From JACZWL01 sp046756445 (GTDB lineage Bacteria; Pseudomonadota; Gammaproteobacteria; Steroidobacterales; Woeseiaceae): 35,581 nucleotides of DNA. Location of the stretch: positions 1 to 35,581 of the forward strand of contig JBHHWI010000019.1 in NCBI GenBank assembly GCA_046756445.1, written 5' to 3'. The position numbers and the translations under genes are program-made. The notes beneath the pieces were generated by a model. It was not told the origin of the DNA and did not search any database. It was given only the letters and a program-made list of their open reading frames with translations. This document shows, in pieces, positions 23,814 through 30,959 of the stretch (position 1 is the first letter of the stretch; each line of letters begins with the position of its first letter).

Positions 23814-25024
23814 CGCTGCGCCCCGTTATCGATCCACAGGCGGACAATATCGATCGTGGCCTGATCGAGAAACGGCCCGCCCAGCGGCATGCGTGCACCG
23901 ACCGCAGCGGTGCCCTCCAGCTTGTGAATCAGGTAACTGTTGCCGGCATCGCCGGCGGCCACGCGAAGTATGGTCGGCACCTGAAAACTCGCAATGTTGA
24001 CAAGGCTGCTGAAGCTGGCATCGGCAGTGCTGAGGTCCATGCCGGCCGGCAGATTCGGCCCCGGCGGTCCCGAATGACATCCCGCCACCGAGCAGGTCGG
24101 CGTGAAGAGGTTGTTCTGGATCGATGCCAGCGAAGGCTGAAGTCCCTGGACTTCGAACCCGGCCACGAAATCGCCGCCTTCGGTGCCGTCACCGGACGGA
24201 AAGGTTCCGGAGAACTCGCCGTCGAGGGCAACACCGCTGATGCCGAGCACGACGTTCGCGCCGGAGCCACGCAGGGTAATCTGATAGCGATCCTCGATTG
24301 CCGTGACACCGGTCAGGTCCATGATGGCGAGTCGCGGGTTCATGGCCGACAGGGCGACCGATGCCGGTGTAATCACCTGCTCATTGCCGTCGTTGAACTG
24401 TCCGTCACCGCCGCTTCGCAGCAGCGTGAATGTCATCACGTTGATCGTCGATGCGTCCATATCCTGATCGAAGCCGGCCGTGATATCTGCCGGCAGGCTG
24501 CCGAGAACGCTGTCGGGGACGGGGCTCAGAGAGACGACGGCCGGCGGCGCGGCCGGCGGTGCGCCGGCATCGGGCAGGGCGCCATCCGTAATCCACTGGC
24601 GCACGAAATCGATCGTGGATTGCGGTATCGGCGGGCCGCCCAGGGGCATCTGCTCACCCACCGATGCCGTGCCTTCGAGTTTTTGAATCAGGTAACTCTG
24701 GTCGGGGTTCCCCGGTGCCACCCGCAAGAACGCGGACTCCTGGCGGCTGGCCACGCCGACGAGGTTCGTGAAACTGTTCGCCGCATCCAGGCGCAGACCC
24801 TGCGGGGCATTCGCGCCGGCATGGCAGACAATGCAGAAGGGGTTGAATACGTTCGCCTGAATCGACGCCAGTGTCGGCGCCAGCGGGACATTGCCGCCCT
24901 CGTCGAGCGGCCGGCCGCTGATATCGAGGCCTTCACCGCTGCCGGCAGTGCAGCCGGCCGAGAGGCAACCAAGCAGTGATATCAGCAGCAAGCGAGGGCG
25001 CTGCGCCCTGGCCGAGCGATACAT
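23810..25024 (-). CDS. Lipoprotein with two cytochrome-c-like domains around an Ig-like domain
   Basis: A 404-residue lipoprotein precursor (lipobox LSAGC, Cys25). It has two homologous cytochrome-like repeats: residues 48-150 with C64-I-V-C67-H68 and distal Met candidate EQMPLGG, and residues 296-402 with C311-S-V-A-G-C316-H317 and ARMPLGG. The second haem motif has four residues between the cysteines rather than two. Between them, about residues 161-290, lies a Big_5-type Ig-like domain (SLSPVPDSVLGSLPADITAGF). Both cytochrome repeats share LEGTA-VG--MPLGGP and a VR-WI-DGA end, showing an internal duplication. ATG at 25024 is used; TTG at 25039 is an alternative. Coupled with the following haem-porin. 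Confidence 0.85.
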   Translation of the reverse strand: MYRSARAQRPRLLLISLLGCLSAGCTAGSGEGLDISGRPLDEGGNVPLAPTLASIQANVFNPFCIVCHAGANAPQGLRLDAANSFTNLVGVASRQESAFLRVAPGNPDQSYLIQKLEGTASVGEQMPLGGPPIPQSTIDFVRQWITDGALPDAGAPPAAPPAVVSLSPVPDSVLGSLPADITAGFDQDMDASTINVMTFTLLRSGGDGQFNDGNEQVITPASVALSAMNPRLAIMDLTGVTAIEDRYQITLRGSGANVVLGISGVALDGEFSGTFPSGDGTEGGDFVAGFEVQGLQPSLASIQNNLFTPTCSVAGCHSGPPGPNLPAGMDLSTADASFSSLVNIASFQVPTILRVAAGDAGNSYLIHKLEGTAAVGARMPLGGPFLDQATIDIVRLWIDNGAQR

Positions 25025-25039
25025 TCCTGATCTGTTCAA

Positions 25040-25380
25040 TCCGATAACCGCGATTCTCCAGAGGTGACCTTGCTACTGCGTGAGTAGCCGCCAGAGCCCC
25101 ATTCGTTCAACGCAGGGATGGCGCCGCCGTTTACCGAACTCGGTTGGCGGATGTCGGCGGCTGCATCGTCAGGATACCCGCCGCTCGAGATTTCACGCCA
25201 GCATAAACTAGAAGTTACATTCGAAAAAATAGATAAATGATTATTATTAAAGAAAAACGAGCTTCACGGCTATCCCCGTTTCGGTCAGGTCGGCAGGGCA
25301 GAACCGGCTGCTTTGTGAACCTTCAGACGACTCATGGAGACTTATAATAATGAATCCCCAGCAGGCGCGGGCCGGTACTT
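25040..25380. other. Divergent regulatory region with AT-rich island
   Basis: This 340-base gap separates the haem lipoprotein from the sigma factor gene. I see no gene in it. Bases about 25200-25262 are markedly AT-rich against a GC-rich background (runs such as GAAAAAATAGATAAATG), which suits a promoter or protein-binding region serving one or both directions. Confidence 0.55.
25343..25348 (+). promoter_or_regulatory. Consensus -10 element upstream of the sigma factor gene
   Basis: TATAAT matches the sigma-70 -10 consensus exactly. A -35 candidate (TTCAGA at 25322-25327) has only a 15-base spacer and is weak. A start near 25355 would leave a leader of about 26 bases before the ATG at 25381. 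Tentative. Confidence 0.4.
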
Positions 25381-25974
25381 ATGGCGCAGTCCAGGTCAGG
25401 GCAAACAGATGCACAAGCGAAGGAGGGCAGGGAGATCGCCCTTCTGGATCGCGTGCGGCGGTCTGATCGGGCAGCATTTTCCGAGTTGTATCGGCTCTAT
25501 CATCCCCGCCTGTACGGCTACCTTCGGCGGTTGCTGGCCGATCACGGTACCGTGGAGGAAATCCTCGACGACGTGATGCTGGTTGTCTGGAAGGACGTCC
25601 GAAAGTTCCGGGGTCGTGGGGCCGTGTCGAGCTGGATCTTCGGCATTGCGTACCGCAAGGCTCTGACAGCCATGAGGTCCGAACGCCGCTATCAGCTGCG
25701 GATCGACCGGACTACCGACACCGACTCGATTGCCTGCCCTTCGTCGCAGCATGATGACTGGATTCGAGCGGCATTGATGCAACTGAGTCCGGAGCACCGC
25801 CAGGTCGTCGAGCTGACCTATTTCAGCGGGTTCGCCTACCGGGAGATCGCAGAGATTGCCGACTGTCCCGTAAACACCGTAAAGACCCGCATGTTTCATG
25901 CGAAGCGCCGGCTGAGAGTCCTGTTACCGGCGCTGGCCGGCCGACCCAGGGAGCAAAACCGTGAACGTGCGTGA
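25381..25974 (+). CDS. ECF-type RNA polymerase sigma factor
   Basis: A 197-residue sigma-70-family factor with only regions 2 and 4. Region 2 (about residues 32-100) carries FSELYRLYHPRLYGYLRRLL, the VEEILDDVMLVVWKDV -10-binding helix and SSWIFGIAYRKAL. Region 4 (about 128-180) has LSPEHRQVVELTYFSGFAYREIAEI followed by the recognition helix VNTVKTRMFHAKRRL. This layout defines the extracytoplasmic function group, normally silenced by a cognate anti-sigma factor. The ATG at 25381 has no strong ribosome site. The next gene starts within its last codons (GTG at 25961), so they are translationally coupled. Confidence 0.92.
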   Translation: MAQSRSGQTDAQAKEGREIALLDRVRRSDRAAFSELYRLYHPRLYGYLRRLLADHGTVEEILDDVMLVVWKDVRKFRGRGAVSSWIFGIAYRKALTAMRSERRYQLRIDRTTDTDSIACPSSQHDDWIRAALMQLSPEHRQVVELTYFSGFAYREIAEIADCPVNTVKTRMFHAKRRLRVLLPALAGRPREQNRERA

Positions 25975-26611
25975 CCCCATGTCGCATGAGCAGGCGGCCG
26001 ATTTGCTACCCTGGCTGGTGAGCGACACGCTCGATGATGCGGAGAAAGAGATCGTCCTCGAGCATGCCAGCGCGTGCGTTATTTGCCGGCGTGAGCTGGA
26101 TTATCTGCGTCAGCTTCGCGATTCGATCGTGAGAACATCGGGTTCAATGCCGATGCCTGATCCCGACATGCGCAACATCAATGCGCGAATCGACGCATTA
26201 ATTGCCAACCGGCATAGCGGACGGATGTTGTTGTCGAGACTTCGTGAGGTATTTGCGAGTCCATGGCGCACTGCGTTTGCTGCGCAAACGGTTTTGCTGA
26301 TCGCGCTCGTTGCCGTGTTGCTGTGGCCGGAACAGAAGGACGCCGAATTCACGACACTGACACAGCCGCAAGACCTGCCTGACGGAAATTATATTCGTGT
26401 TGTCTTCACCCCCGAGCTGACTGAGATTCGACTTGCCGGAATACTGGAAAGATATGATCTGGCAATTATCAATGGACCGTCGAGTCGCGGTGTTTATACG
26501 CTCGGTGTCATGGAGACGCCGTCATCCGAGGTTCGAGATCAACTGGTCATGGATCTGGAAACGGATCCGAATGTGCTGTTCGCACAAGCGGTGGTCATCG
26601 GGTCAGAATGA
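25961..26611 (+). CDS. Zinc-finger anti-sigma factor with subtilase-propeptide-like periplasmic domain
   Basis: A 216-residue single-pass membrane protein. The cytoplasmic part has the zinc anti-sigma motif H35-x3-C39-x2-C42, as in RsrA/ChrR-like ZAS domains. A membrane helix (about 104-122, FAAQTVLLIALVAVLLW) follows. The periplasmic part (about 143-213; IRVVFTPELTEIRLAGIL, IINGPSSRGVYTLGVM, LETDPNVLFAQAV) has the beta-alpha-beta-beta-alpha-beta order and 'G-Y-L ... DP-V-FA' pattern of I9/fervidolysin-type subtilase propeptides. The GTG at 25961 with GGGAG upstream is preferred over ATG at 25979. It overlaps both the sigma gene and, by an ATGA, the S8 gene, suggesting the protease and anti-sigma factor act together. 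Confidence 0.85.
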   Translation: MNVRDPMSHEQAADLLPWLVSDTLDDAEKEIVLEHASACVICRRELDYLRQLRDSIVRTSGSMPMPDPDMRNINARIDALIANRHSGRMLLSRLREVFASPWRTAFAAQTVLLIALVAVLLWPEQKDAEFTTLTQPQDLPDGNYIRVVFTPELTEIRLAGILERYDLAIINGPSSRGVYTLGVMETPSSEVRDQLVMDLETDPNVLFAQAVVIGSE

Positions 26612-27885
26612 TGATGCGTAACTTCGCAATCGGGTTGTCTTGTGTCATCGTCGCATCGATGACCGGGTACGCCGACGACAATCCGGACGCGGGTCCGGAT
26701 GAGACCAGAATCCTGGTCACCTTCGCAGATCCTGGAATGAGTAATGCCACGCGCCCGGGTCCGGCCGGGCCCGCTTACCGGCGCCGCTCGTCGATCTACC
26801 TGACATCGATCGGCGTGAAGCGCGCTGCAAAGCGAATTGCCGAAGAATTCAACCTGCGGACAGTGGACGAGTGGCCAATCGTCTCGCTCAAAGTGCATTG
26901 CCTTGTATTTGGTATCCCCGAAAACGTGAATGCAGACGAATTGCTCGCGCGGCTGCGGGAGAGGCCAGAGGTGGAATCTGCGCAGTTACTGAACCGATTC
27001 GAGGTATCGGGATCGAGTGCGGTAACGAGTAGCGATCCCTATGCGGGCTTGCAGCACAATCTCGATACTCTGGAGTTGGGTCAGGCGCATGTCTGGTCCG
27101 TCGGTGATGGCACGCATGTCACGATTATCGACACCGGCGCCGACATTCATCATCCTGAGCTGGAGACGCAGATCCAAAGTCATCAGGACTTTGTTGGAGA
27201 CGACAGGGCACAGTTCTCCGCAGACCCGCATGGCACTGCGGTCGCAGGCGTTATCGGGGCGGCCGCCAACAACGGCACGGGCATGATCGGCGTTGCGCCG
27301 TCGACCCGACTATCGGTGCTGAAAGCATGTTGGCATGTTAGCGGCAATTCGAGCGCAATCTGCGACAGCTTTACCCTCGCGAAAGCGTTGAGTCACGCCA
27401 TCGAATCCGATACCGATATCATCAATCTGAGCCTGGGAGGGCCGTCGGACCGACTTCTCGAACGCCTGGCGGGAGTAGCGCTCGAGCGCGGTATTGCGAT
27501 CGTCGCGGCAGCGCCGCCGAGATTCATTGCAGGATTCCCCGCTGACGTCGCCGGCGTCATCGTGGTCGATTCGAACGATCGAACGGACTCAGGCGGCATT
27601 GTCAGTCGTTTTCCGATCAAGGCGCCGGGTGCGGACATTCTTGTGCCGGCGCCGCGCGGCGGGTACGACTACGCGTCCGGAAGTTCGCTGTCGGCTGCGC
27701 ACGTGTCAGGCATCGTCGCGCTACTCGTCTCGAGCCGGCCCGAGCTTACCAGCGACCAGATCCAAACTTTGCTCGTTGCCAGCCGTCCGACGGTCAGCGA
27801 TTCCGTTAATGCCTGTCGTGCTCTTGCAGAACTGCTGCAGGAGTCAGGTTGCAGAAGCAGCGCATCCGCATCGCAAGCCAAGTGA
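26608..27885 (+). CDS. Exported S8 (subtilisin-like) serine protease homologue
   Basis: A 425-residue protein with a signal peptide (about residues 1-22) and an N-terminal propeptide-like region (about 34-132, ending VESAQLLNRFEV). The S8 catalytic domain (about 140-400) has Asp175 (IIDTGAD), His208 (DPHGTAVAGV) and Ser360 (GSSLSAAHVSG), so the triad is present. The Asn that stabilises the oxyanion in subtilases, normally within an AAGN motif, is not visible: here the segment reads AAAPPRF (about 300-306). Cys residues are few. The start overlaps the anti-sigma stop by four bases. The product may cleave or bind a regulator or a sensed substrate; specificity is unknown. Confidence 0.88.
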   Translation: MMMRNFAIGLSCVIVASMTGYADDNPDAGPDETRILVTFADPGMSNATRPGPAGPAYRRRSSIYLTSIGVKRAAKRIAEEFNLRTVDEWPIVSLKVHCLVFGIPENVNADELLARLRERPEVESAQLLNRFEVSGSSAVTSSDPYAGLQHNLDTLELGQAHVWSVGDGTHVTIIDTGADIHHPELETQIQSHQDFVGDDRAQFSADPHGTAVAGVIGAAANNGTGMIGVAPSTRLSVLKACWHVSGNSSAICDSFTLAKALSHAIESDTDIINLSLGGPSDRLLERLAGVALERGIAIVAAAPPRFIAGFPADVAGVIVVDSNDRTDSGGIVSRFPIKAPGADILVPAPRGGYDYASGSSLSAAHVSGIVALLVSSRPELTSDQIQTLLVASRPTVSDSVNACRALAELLQESGCRSSASASQAK

Positions 27886-27895
27886 CCGGCATTTA

Positions 27896-27999
27896 GAACC
27901 TATCTCAGAATACCGCGTGGCCGCACAGTGGGCCTTGCGGGATGAGCTGCAAGGCGCTCGGAGCGAAATGCGGCTCACGGGGTATTCTGAGATAGGTTC
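27896..27999. mobile_element. MITE-like element with 19-bp perfect inverted repeats and TA duplication
   Basis: This 104-base element begins GAACCTATCTCAGAATACC (27896-27914) and ends with its exact reverse complement (27981-27999). It is flanked on both sides by TA (27894-27895 and 28000-28001), the target duplication of IS630/Tc1-type and some IS5-type transposases. The interior nests further: GTG-GCCGCA pairs with TGCGGC-T-CAC, and GCCTTGC (27932-27938) pairs with GCAAGGC (27949-27955), so the whole element can fold into one long hairpin. It carries no coding capacity. It lies between converging genes, and its right end plus the TA supply the TAG stop of the porin gene. Confidence 0.75.
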
Positions 28000-28721
28000 T
28001 AGAAAGCAACGGAAATGCCGACGACAAATTGAGAATCGGCCGACGTCTGAAATGTTGGCACGCCAGGCTCCTCGTTGTCGTACCAGCGCAGGTCGACGGT
28101 AAGCCGGGAAAACCTGGCGGATGCACCGATGTCCCAGTGCAGATAACGTGAGGCGCCGATGCCCGTCAAGTCGTTTTCGCCCAGCCCCGCGCTAATAACC
28201 CAGGCGTTGGCAGTCGGCCATTGGGAGCGGAGCTCCCAATGCCGGCCGATTTTCTCGAGTCCGTAAAGATTGCCGGTGTATCCGAGTTCGATCGAATACC
28301 GATCGCGCCAGGAAGCTTCAACCAGCACCTCGTTATGATCATAGCTGTGCAGGCCCGTCTGCCCCGGATAGGTGTAGCGCAGCAGCGTGAGTGTCGCGCT
28401 CACCGGCCCATCGGCTGCATAGTGGTAGCCTGCGTAATAGTCCAGTTCGATATCGCGCTGCCCCAACGGGCTCGTCAGGTCGATGGTGCTTGCCCAGGCG
28501 CCGACGAACAACCCGCCATCGTGCTCATAATCGACACCTGCCTGAATCGCAGGATCGCCGTCCGACATTGCCAGGCCCCGATAAATGTATTCGCTGGTCA
28601 ATGTTGCGACACCCGAGAACTCCGACGATTCGACCCTTGCGGTAAAGAATTGCAGGGTGATCAGCGCCAGCAGAGCTGGCGTCGAATATCGGTCGGGAAG
28701 GCCAGGGCGTGATTGACGCAT
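27999..28721 (-). CDS. TorF/Gcw_chp-family putative outer-membrane porin
   Basis: A 240-residue exported protein with an N-terminal signal (about residues 15-33) and the Gcw_chp (TIGR02001) pattern: GVATLTSEYIYRGLAMSDGDPAIQAGVDY at the mature start, GGLFVGAWAST, DYYAGYHYA and a run of amphipathic strands ending in the C-terminal Phe (GISVAF) needed for outer-membrane insertion. Gcw_chp/TorF proteins are predicted barrels, function largely unknown. The TAG stop lies exactly at the border of the inverted-repeat element. It follows the membrane protein gene at 28781 by 59 bases. Confidence 0.9.
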   Translation of the reverse strand: MRQSRPGLPDRYSTPALLALITLQFFTARVESSEFSGVATLTSEYIYRGLAMSDGDPAIQAGVDYEHDGGLFVGAWASTIDLTSPLGQRDIELDYYAGYHYAADGPVSATLTLLRYTYPGQTGLHSYDHNEVLVEASWRDRYSIELGYTGNLYGLEKIGRHWELRSQWPTANAWVISAGLGENDLTGIGASRYLHWDIGASARFSRLTVDLRWYDNEEPGVPTFQTSADSQFVVGISVAF

Positions 28722-28780
28722 GCCACTCGCGTCATGGCGTCATGTAAGACGTACGACTAAGCCTCTCCGAGCATTTCCAA

Positions 28781-29209
28781 TCACTCGGTGGCGGAGGCCG
28801 CAGCCTGCGGTTTGTTCAGGAAGGCAACGACAATGCCGAGAATCACAATCAGAACGCTTTCAAAGATCATTTGCTTGATCGCAAGAATGCCCGGTGTGGG
28901 CTGTACGACGTAATAGACCATGTACGTCGGAATCGCGGCGAGCACGGCGATGGCTATGCCGAAGCGGATGCCCTGCTGAACCCACGGCTTGTCCTCCTTG
29001 CCGCGGTTATAGATCCAGACGAATGCACCGGCCAGGAGGATATGTGCGAGGACCATCCAGTGAAAGAGCGCTTGCGTCTCGGTTTCCGTCCGCATCAGGT
29101 TCGGCAGGGCGCCATAGTCTGCCTGTAGCAGCAGACCATGTACGATAAAACTGCCGGCCATCCAGACGACAAAGATTACGAGCCAGGAAATCAGAAATTT
29201 CTTGTCCAT
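28781..29209 (-). CDS. Four-helix membrane protein of unknown function
   Basis: A 142-residue protein with predicted helices at about residues 6-27, 46-66, 82-102 and 110-130, and a short Ala/Ser-rich tail. A conserved-looking HGLLLQADYGALPNLMR segment follows helix 1, and HWMVLAHILLAG is in helix 2. The general pattern resembles small DUF1761-like proteins but I cannot confirm it. The start is ATG at 29209 with GGGGG-type purines upstream. No enzymatic motif is visible; its neighbours are a porin and another membrane protein. Confidence 0.75.
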   Translation of the reverse strand: MDKKFLISWLVIFVVWMAGSFIVHGLLLQADYGALPNLMRTETETQALFHWMVLAHILLAGAFVWIYNRGKEDKPWVQQGIRFGIAIAVLAAIPTYMVYYVVQPTPGILAIKQMIFESVLIVILGIVVAFLNKPQAAASATE

Positions 29210-29284
29210 GGGACCCCCCTCACCGCCGCTTATGGCGCGGCGTTATGCGATTTTACTGCTTTTGGCGGCGGCGCGCAGGGCGGG

Positions 29285-30037
29285 CTAGCTGAATCGCGCG
29301 AGTATGCGTCCTGTCGCGGTGGAGCAGGCTCTGGGCGTGATGATGCCGTCGTTTTTCAGCCGGTAATGATCTTGCATCTCGGCGCGCAGATACGCCTCCT
29401 CGTCGAGCGCATTCTTCCGCGCGGCGACGCCGATGGCATGACTGATTTTTGGAATGATGCTGCGACTGCGTCGAAAGCAGCCGAAGCTCGCAAGCAACAT
29501 CAGTACCGGTATCTTGCCGCTTGCCGTAAAGAACAAGACCTTCTCGCCGCTCTGATAGGTAAATAGCAGCACAGCGACCAATGCTACCGTCGCCAGTGCG
29601 ACTGACGCCGGGAAGGTATAGGCATCCAGAGTCGTGAAAGTGCCTATGAGCCAACTCAAGGCGGCAGCTCCTCCGCAGCTCAGAGCCGCCCATAACGGCG
29701 GCAGGACCGTGCGTCTGATTTGCGTCGGTGTCGGATTCAGGAACCGGAGTTCCAGCATGTAGTCTTTGGTCAACTTTTTTCGCCGGTACTCTCGGACTTT
29801 CAGAAACCCTTCATCGAAAAAGGTCAGCTCGGTTTCAATACCTCGGGCCCGATTTGCAAGGGTCATCCGCTTGCCGACCGCTGACGGCTCATCCGGGGTA
29901 TCCGTTTCCTCACCGCCGAGCAGAATATGTTCCGAGGCGATGCCAGCCGGGACCTTGAGGTTCGATTTGACCGATTTGACAATACTCTGCGCGCTGAGGG
30001 TCGGATCGAGTGACGTTGCGGTTGCGTCCATTGCCAT
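29285..30037 (-). CDS. Two-helix membrane protein encoded next to ParA copy 2
   Basis: A 250-residue protein with a soluble N-terminal part, two hydrophobic helices (about residues 111-134 and 141-161) and a basic C-terminal part (KKISHAIGVAARKNALDEEAYLRAEM region). The segment RGIETELTFFDEGFLKVREYRRKKLTKDY before the helices is beta-strand-like. I do not recognise a family. The ATG at 30037 with AGG eight bases upstream is chosen; an in-frame TTG at 30136 would add 33 residues but has no ribosome site. It lies 112 bases downstream of the second parA-like gene on the same strand. Confidence 0.65.
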   Translation of the reverse strand: MAMDATATSLDPTLSAQSIVKSVKSNLKVPAGIASEHILLGGEETDTPDEPSAVGKRMTLANRARGIETELTFFDEGFLKVREYRRKKLTKDYMLELRFLNPTPTQIRRTVLPPLWAALSCGGAAALSWLIGTFTTLDAYTFPASVALATVALVAVLLFTYQSGEKVLFFTASGKIPVLMLLASFGCFRRSRSIIPKISHAIGVAARKNALDEEAYLRAEMQDHYRLKNDGIITPRACSTATGRILARFS

Positions 30038-30149
30038 GATCGGTACCTGGTCCTTCAGGCTGTCAGCCAGCGGTATTGCGCACTCTACCGGATCGGCGCC
30101 AGGCTTGCCGTGAGGGTCATCACAAATTGTCGCCAAAGTGCGACAGCGG

Positions 30150-30899
30150 CTAATGCAGCGGTTTCGCGGGCAGCTCGCGCTGCGTCTCCAGCGGCGGGAA
30201 CACCGGCCGTTCCTGCTTCCTGGTCGCCAGCCCGTCCAGCCAGTTGATGATCAGATCCATCTGCTCGGTGTCTCTCTTGACCCGATGGTGCGGCATCTCA
30301 TAAATGCCCATGCCGAGGTCGGCCGCGTGTACGTAATTCTGGCTGTCGCGCAGCACGGCAATGATCGGGATCTCGAGGCTGGTCAGGAACCGCATGAGCT
30401 TGGTGAGGCTGTGGGTATTCTGCCGAGTACGATTCGCGATCACCGCAAGCTGCCGGTCACGGCGGTCAATCTGCGTGACCAGCAACAGGTCGGCAATGAA
30501 TTTGGTTGCATACCGGATATCGATCGCCGAGGGCAGTACGGGGATCAGGATACTGTTGGCGTCGTATGCCAGTTCGTGGATGTCCGGTTGTGTCAGGGCC
30601 GCCGGCGTATCGATGATGACCGTGGCGGTTTCGTTAGGGATGCGCAATTGCCAGCTCCGCGTCACATGCATCGATGACTTGTAGGTCGCGATGCCGTGGA
30701 TTTCGCAGCGGTTGCGTGGCCGCTTCTCCAGCCAGCGCAGGGTATATCCGTTGGGATCGTTGTCTATCAGCGTCGGCGGCGGTCCACGGAGCGCATAGTA
30801 GCTTGCCAGGTTGGTTGCCAGCGTGGTTTTGCCGCAACCGCCCTTGGGATTCAGAATGACGATCTTGTGAAGATCGTCTCGATTTGCCGATATGAACAT
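30150..30899 (-). CDS. Orphan ParA/MinD-type ATPase (copy 2)
   Basis: A 249-residue P-loop ATPase with KGGCGKTT at residues 19-26 and a switch-II-like IIDTPAALTQ segment. It aligns with the ATPase at 6395-7162 from residue 10 to about 235: both share LHKIV-LNPKGGCGKTTLATNLAS, the RDRQLAVIANRTR segment, MRFLTSL-IPIIA-LRDSQN and the D-I-NWLD end. The divergent parts lie in the middle (about residues 60-100) and at the C-termini. No parB or parS is nearby. The start is ATG at 30899. Neighbours are the SDR gene upstream and a two-helix membrane protein downstream. Cargo is unknown. Confidence 0.85.
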   Translation of the reverse strand: MFISANRDDLHKIVILNPKGGCGKTTLATNLASYYALRGPPPTLIDNDPNGYTLRWLEKRPRNRCEIHGIATYKSSMHVTRSWQLRIPNETATVIIDTPAALTQPDIHELAYDANSILIPVLPSAIDIRYATKFIADLLLVTQIDRRDRQLAVIANRTRQNTHSLTKLMRFLTSLEIPIIAVLRDSQNYVHAADLGMGIYEMPHHRVKRDTEQMDLIINWLDGLATRKQERPVFPPLETQRELPAKPLH

Positions 30900-30959
30900 G
30901 GTCTCGTTGGCCCGATCATACTCCGGGCAGCCCTGAGGTCAAAAAAGCGACTGCAGCCC

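Noticed and set aside
22743..23864. Long plus-strand open frame of 373 codons antisense to the haem-porin gene
   Set aside because: It mirrors a confidently assigned gene, has no ribosome site or recognisable motif, and arises from GC-rich codon use on the opposite strand.
23924..24979. Plus-strand open frame of 351 codons antisense to the dihaem lipoprotein
   Set aside because: The opposite strand has clear lipobox, haem motifs and duplicated domains; this frame has an Arg/His-rich composition with no motif.
25334..25576. Alternative open frame starting before the sigma factor gene
   Set aside because: It is out of frame with the sigma gene and its product has no domain pattern; the sigma frame explains the region.
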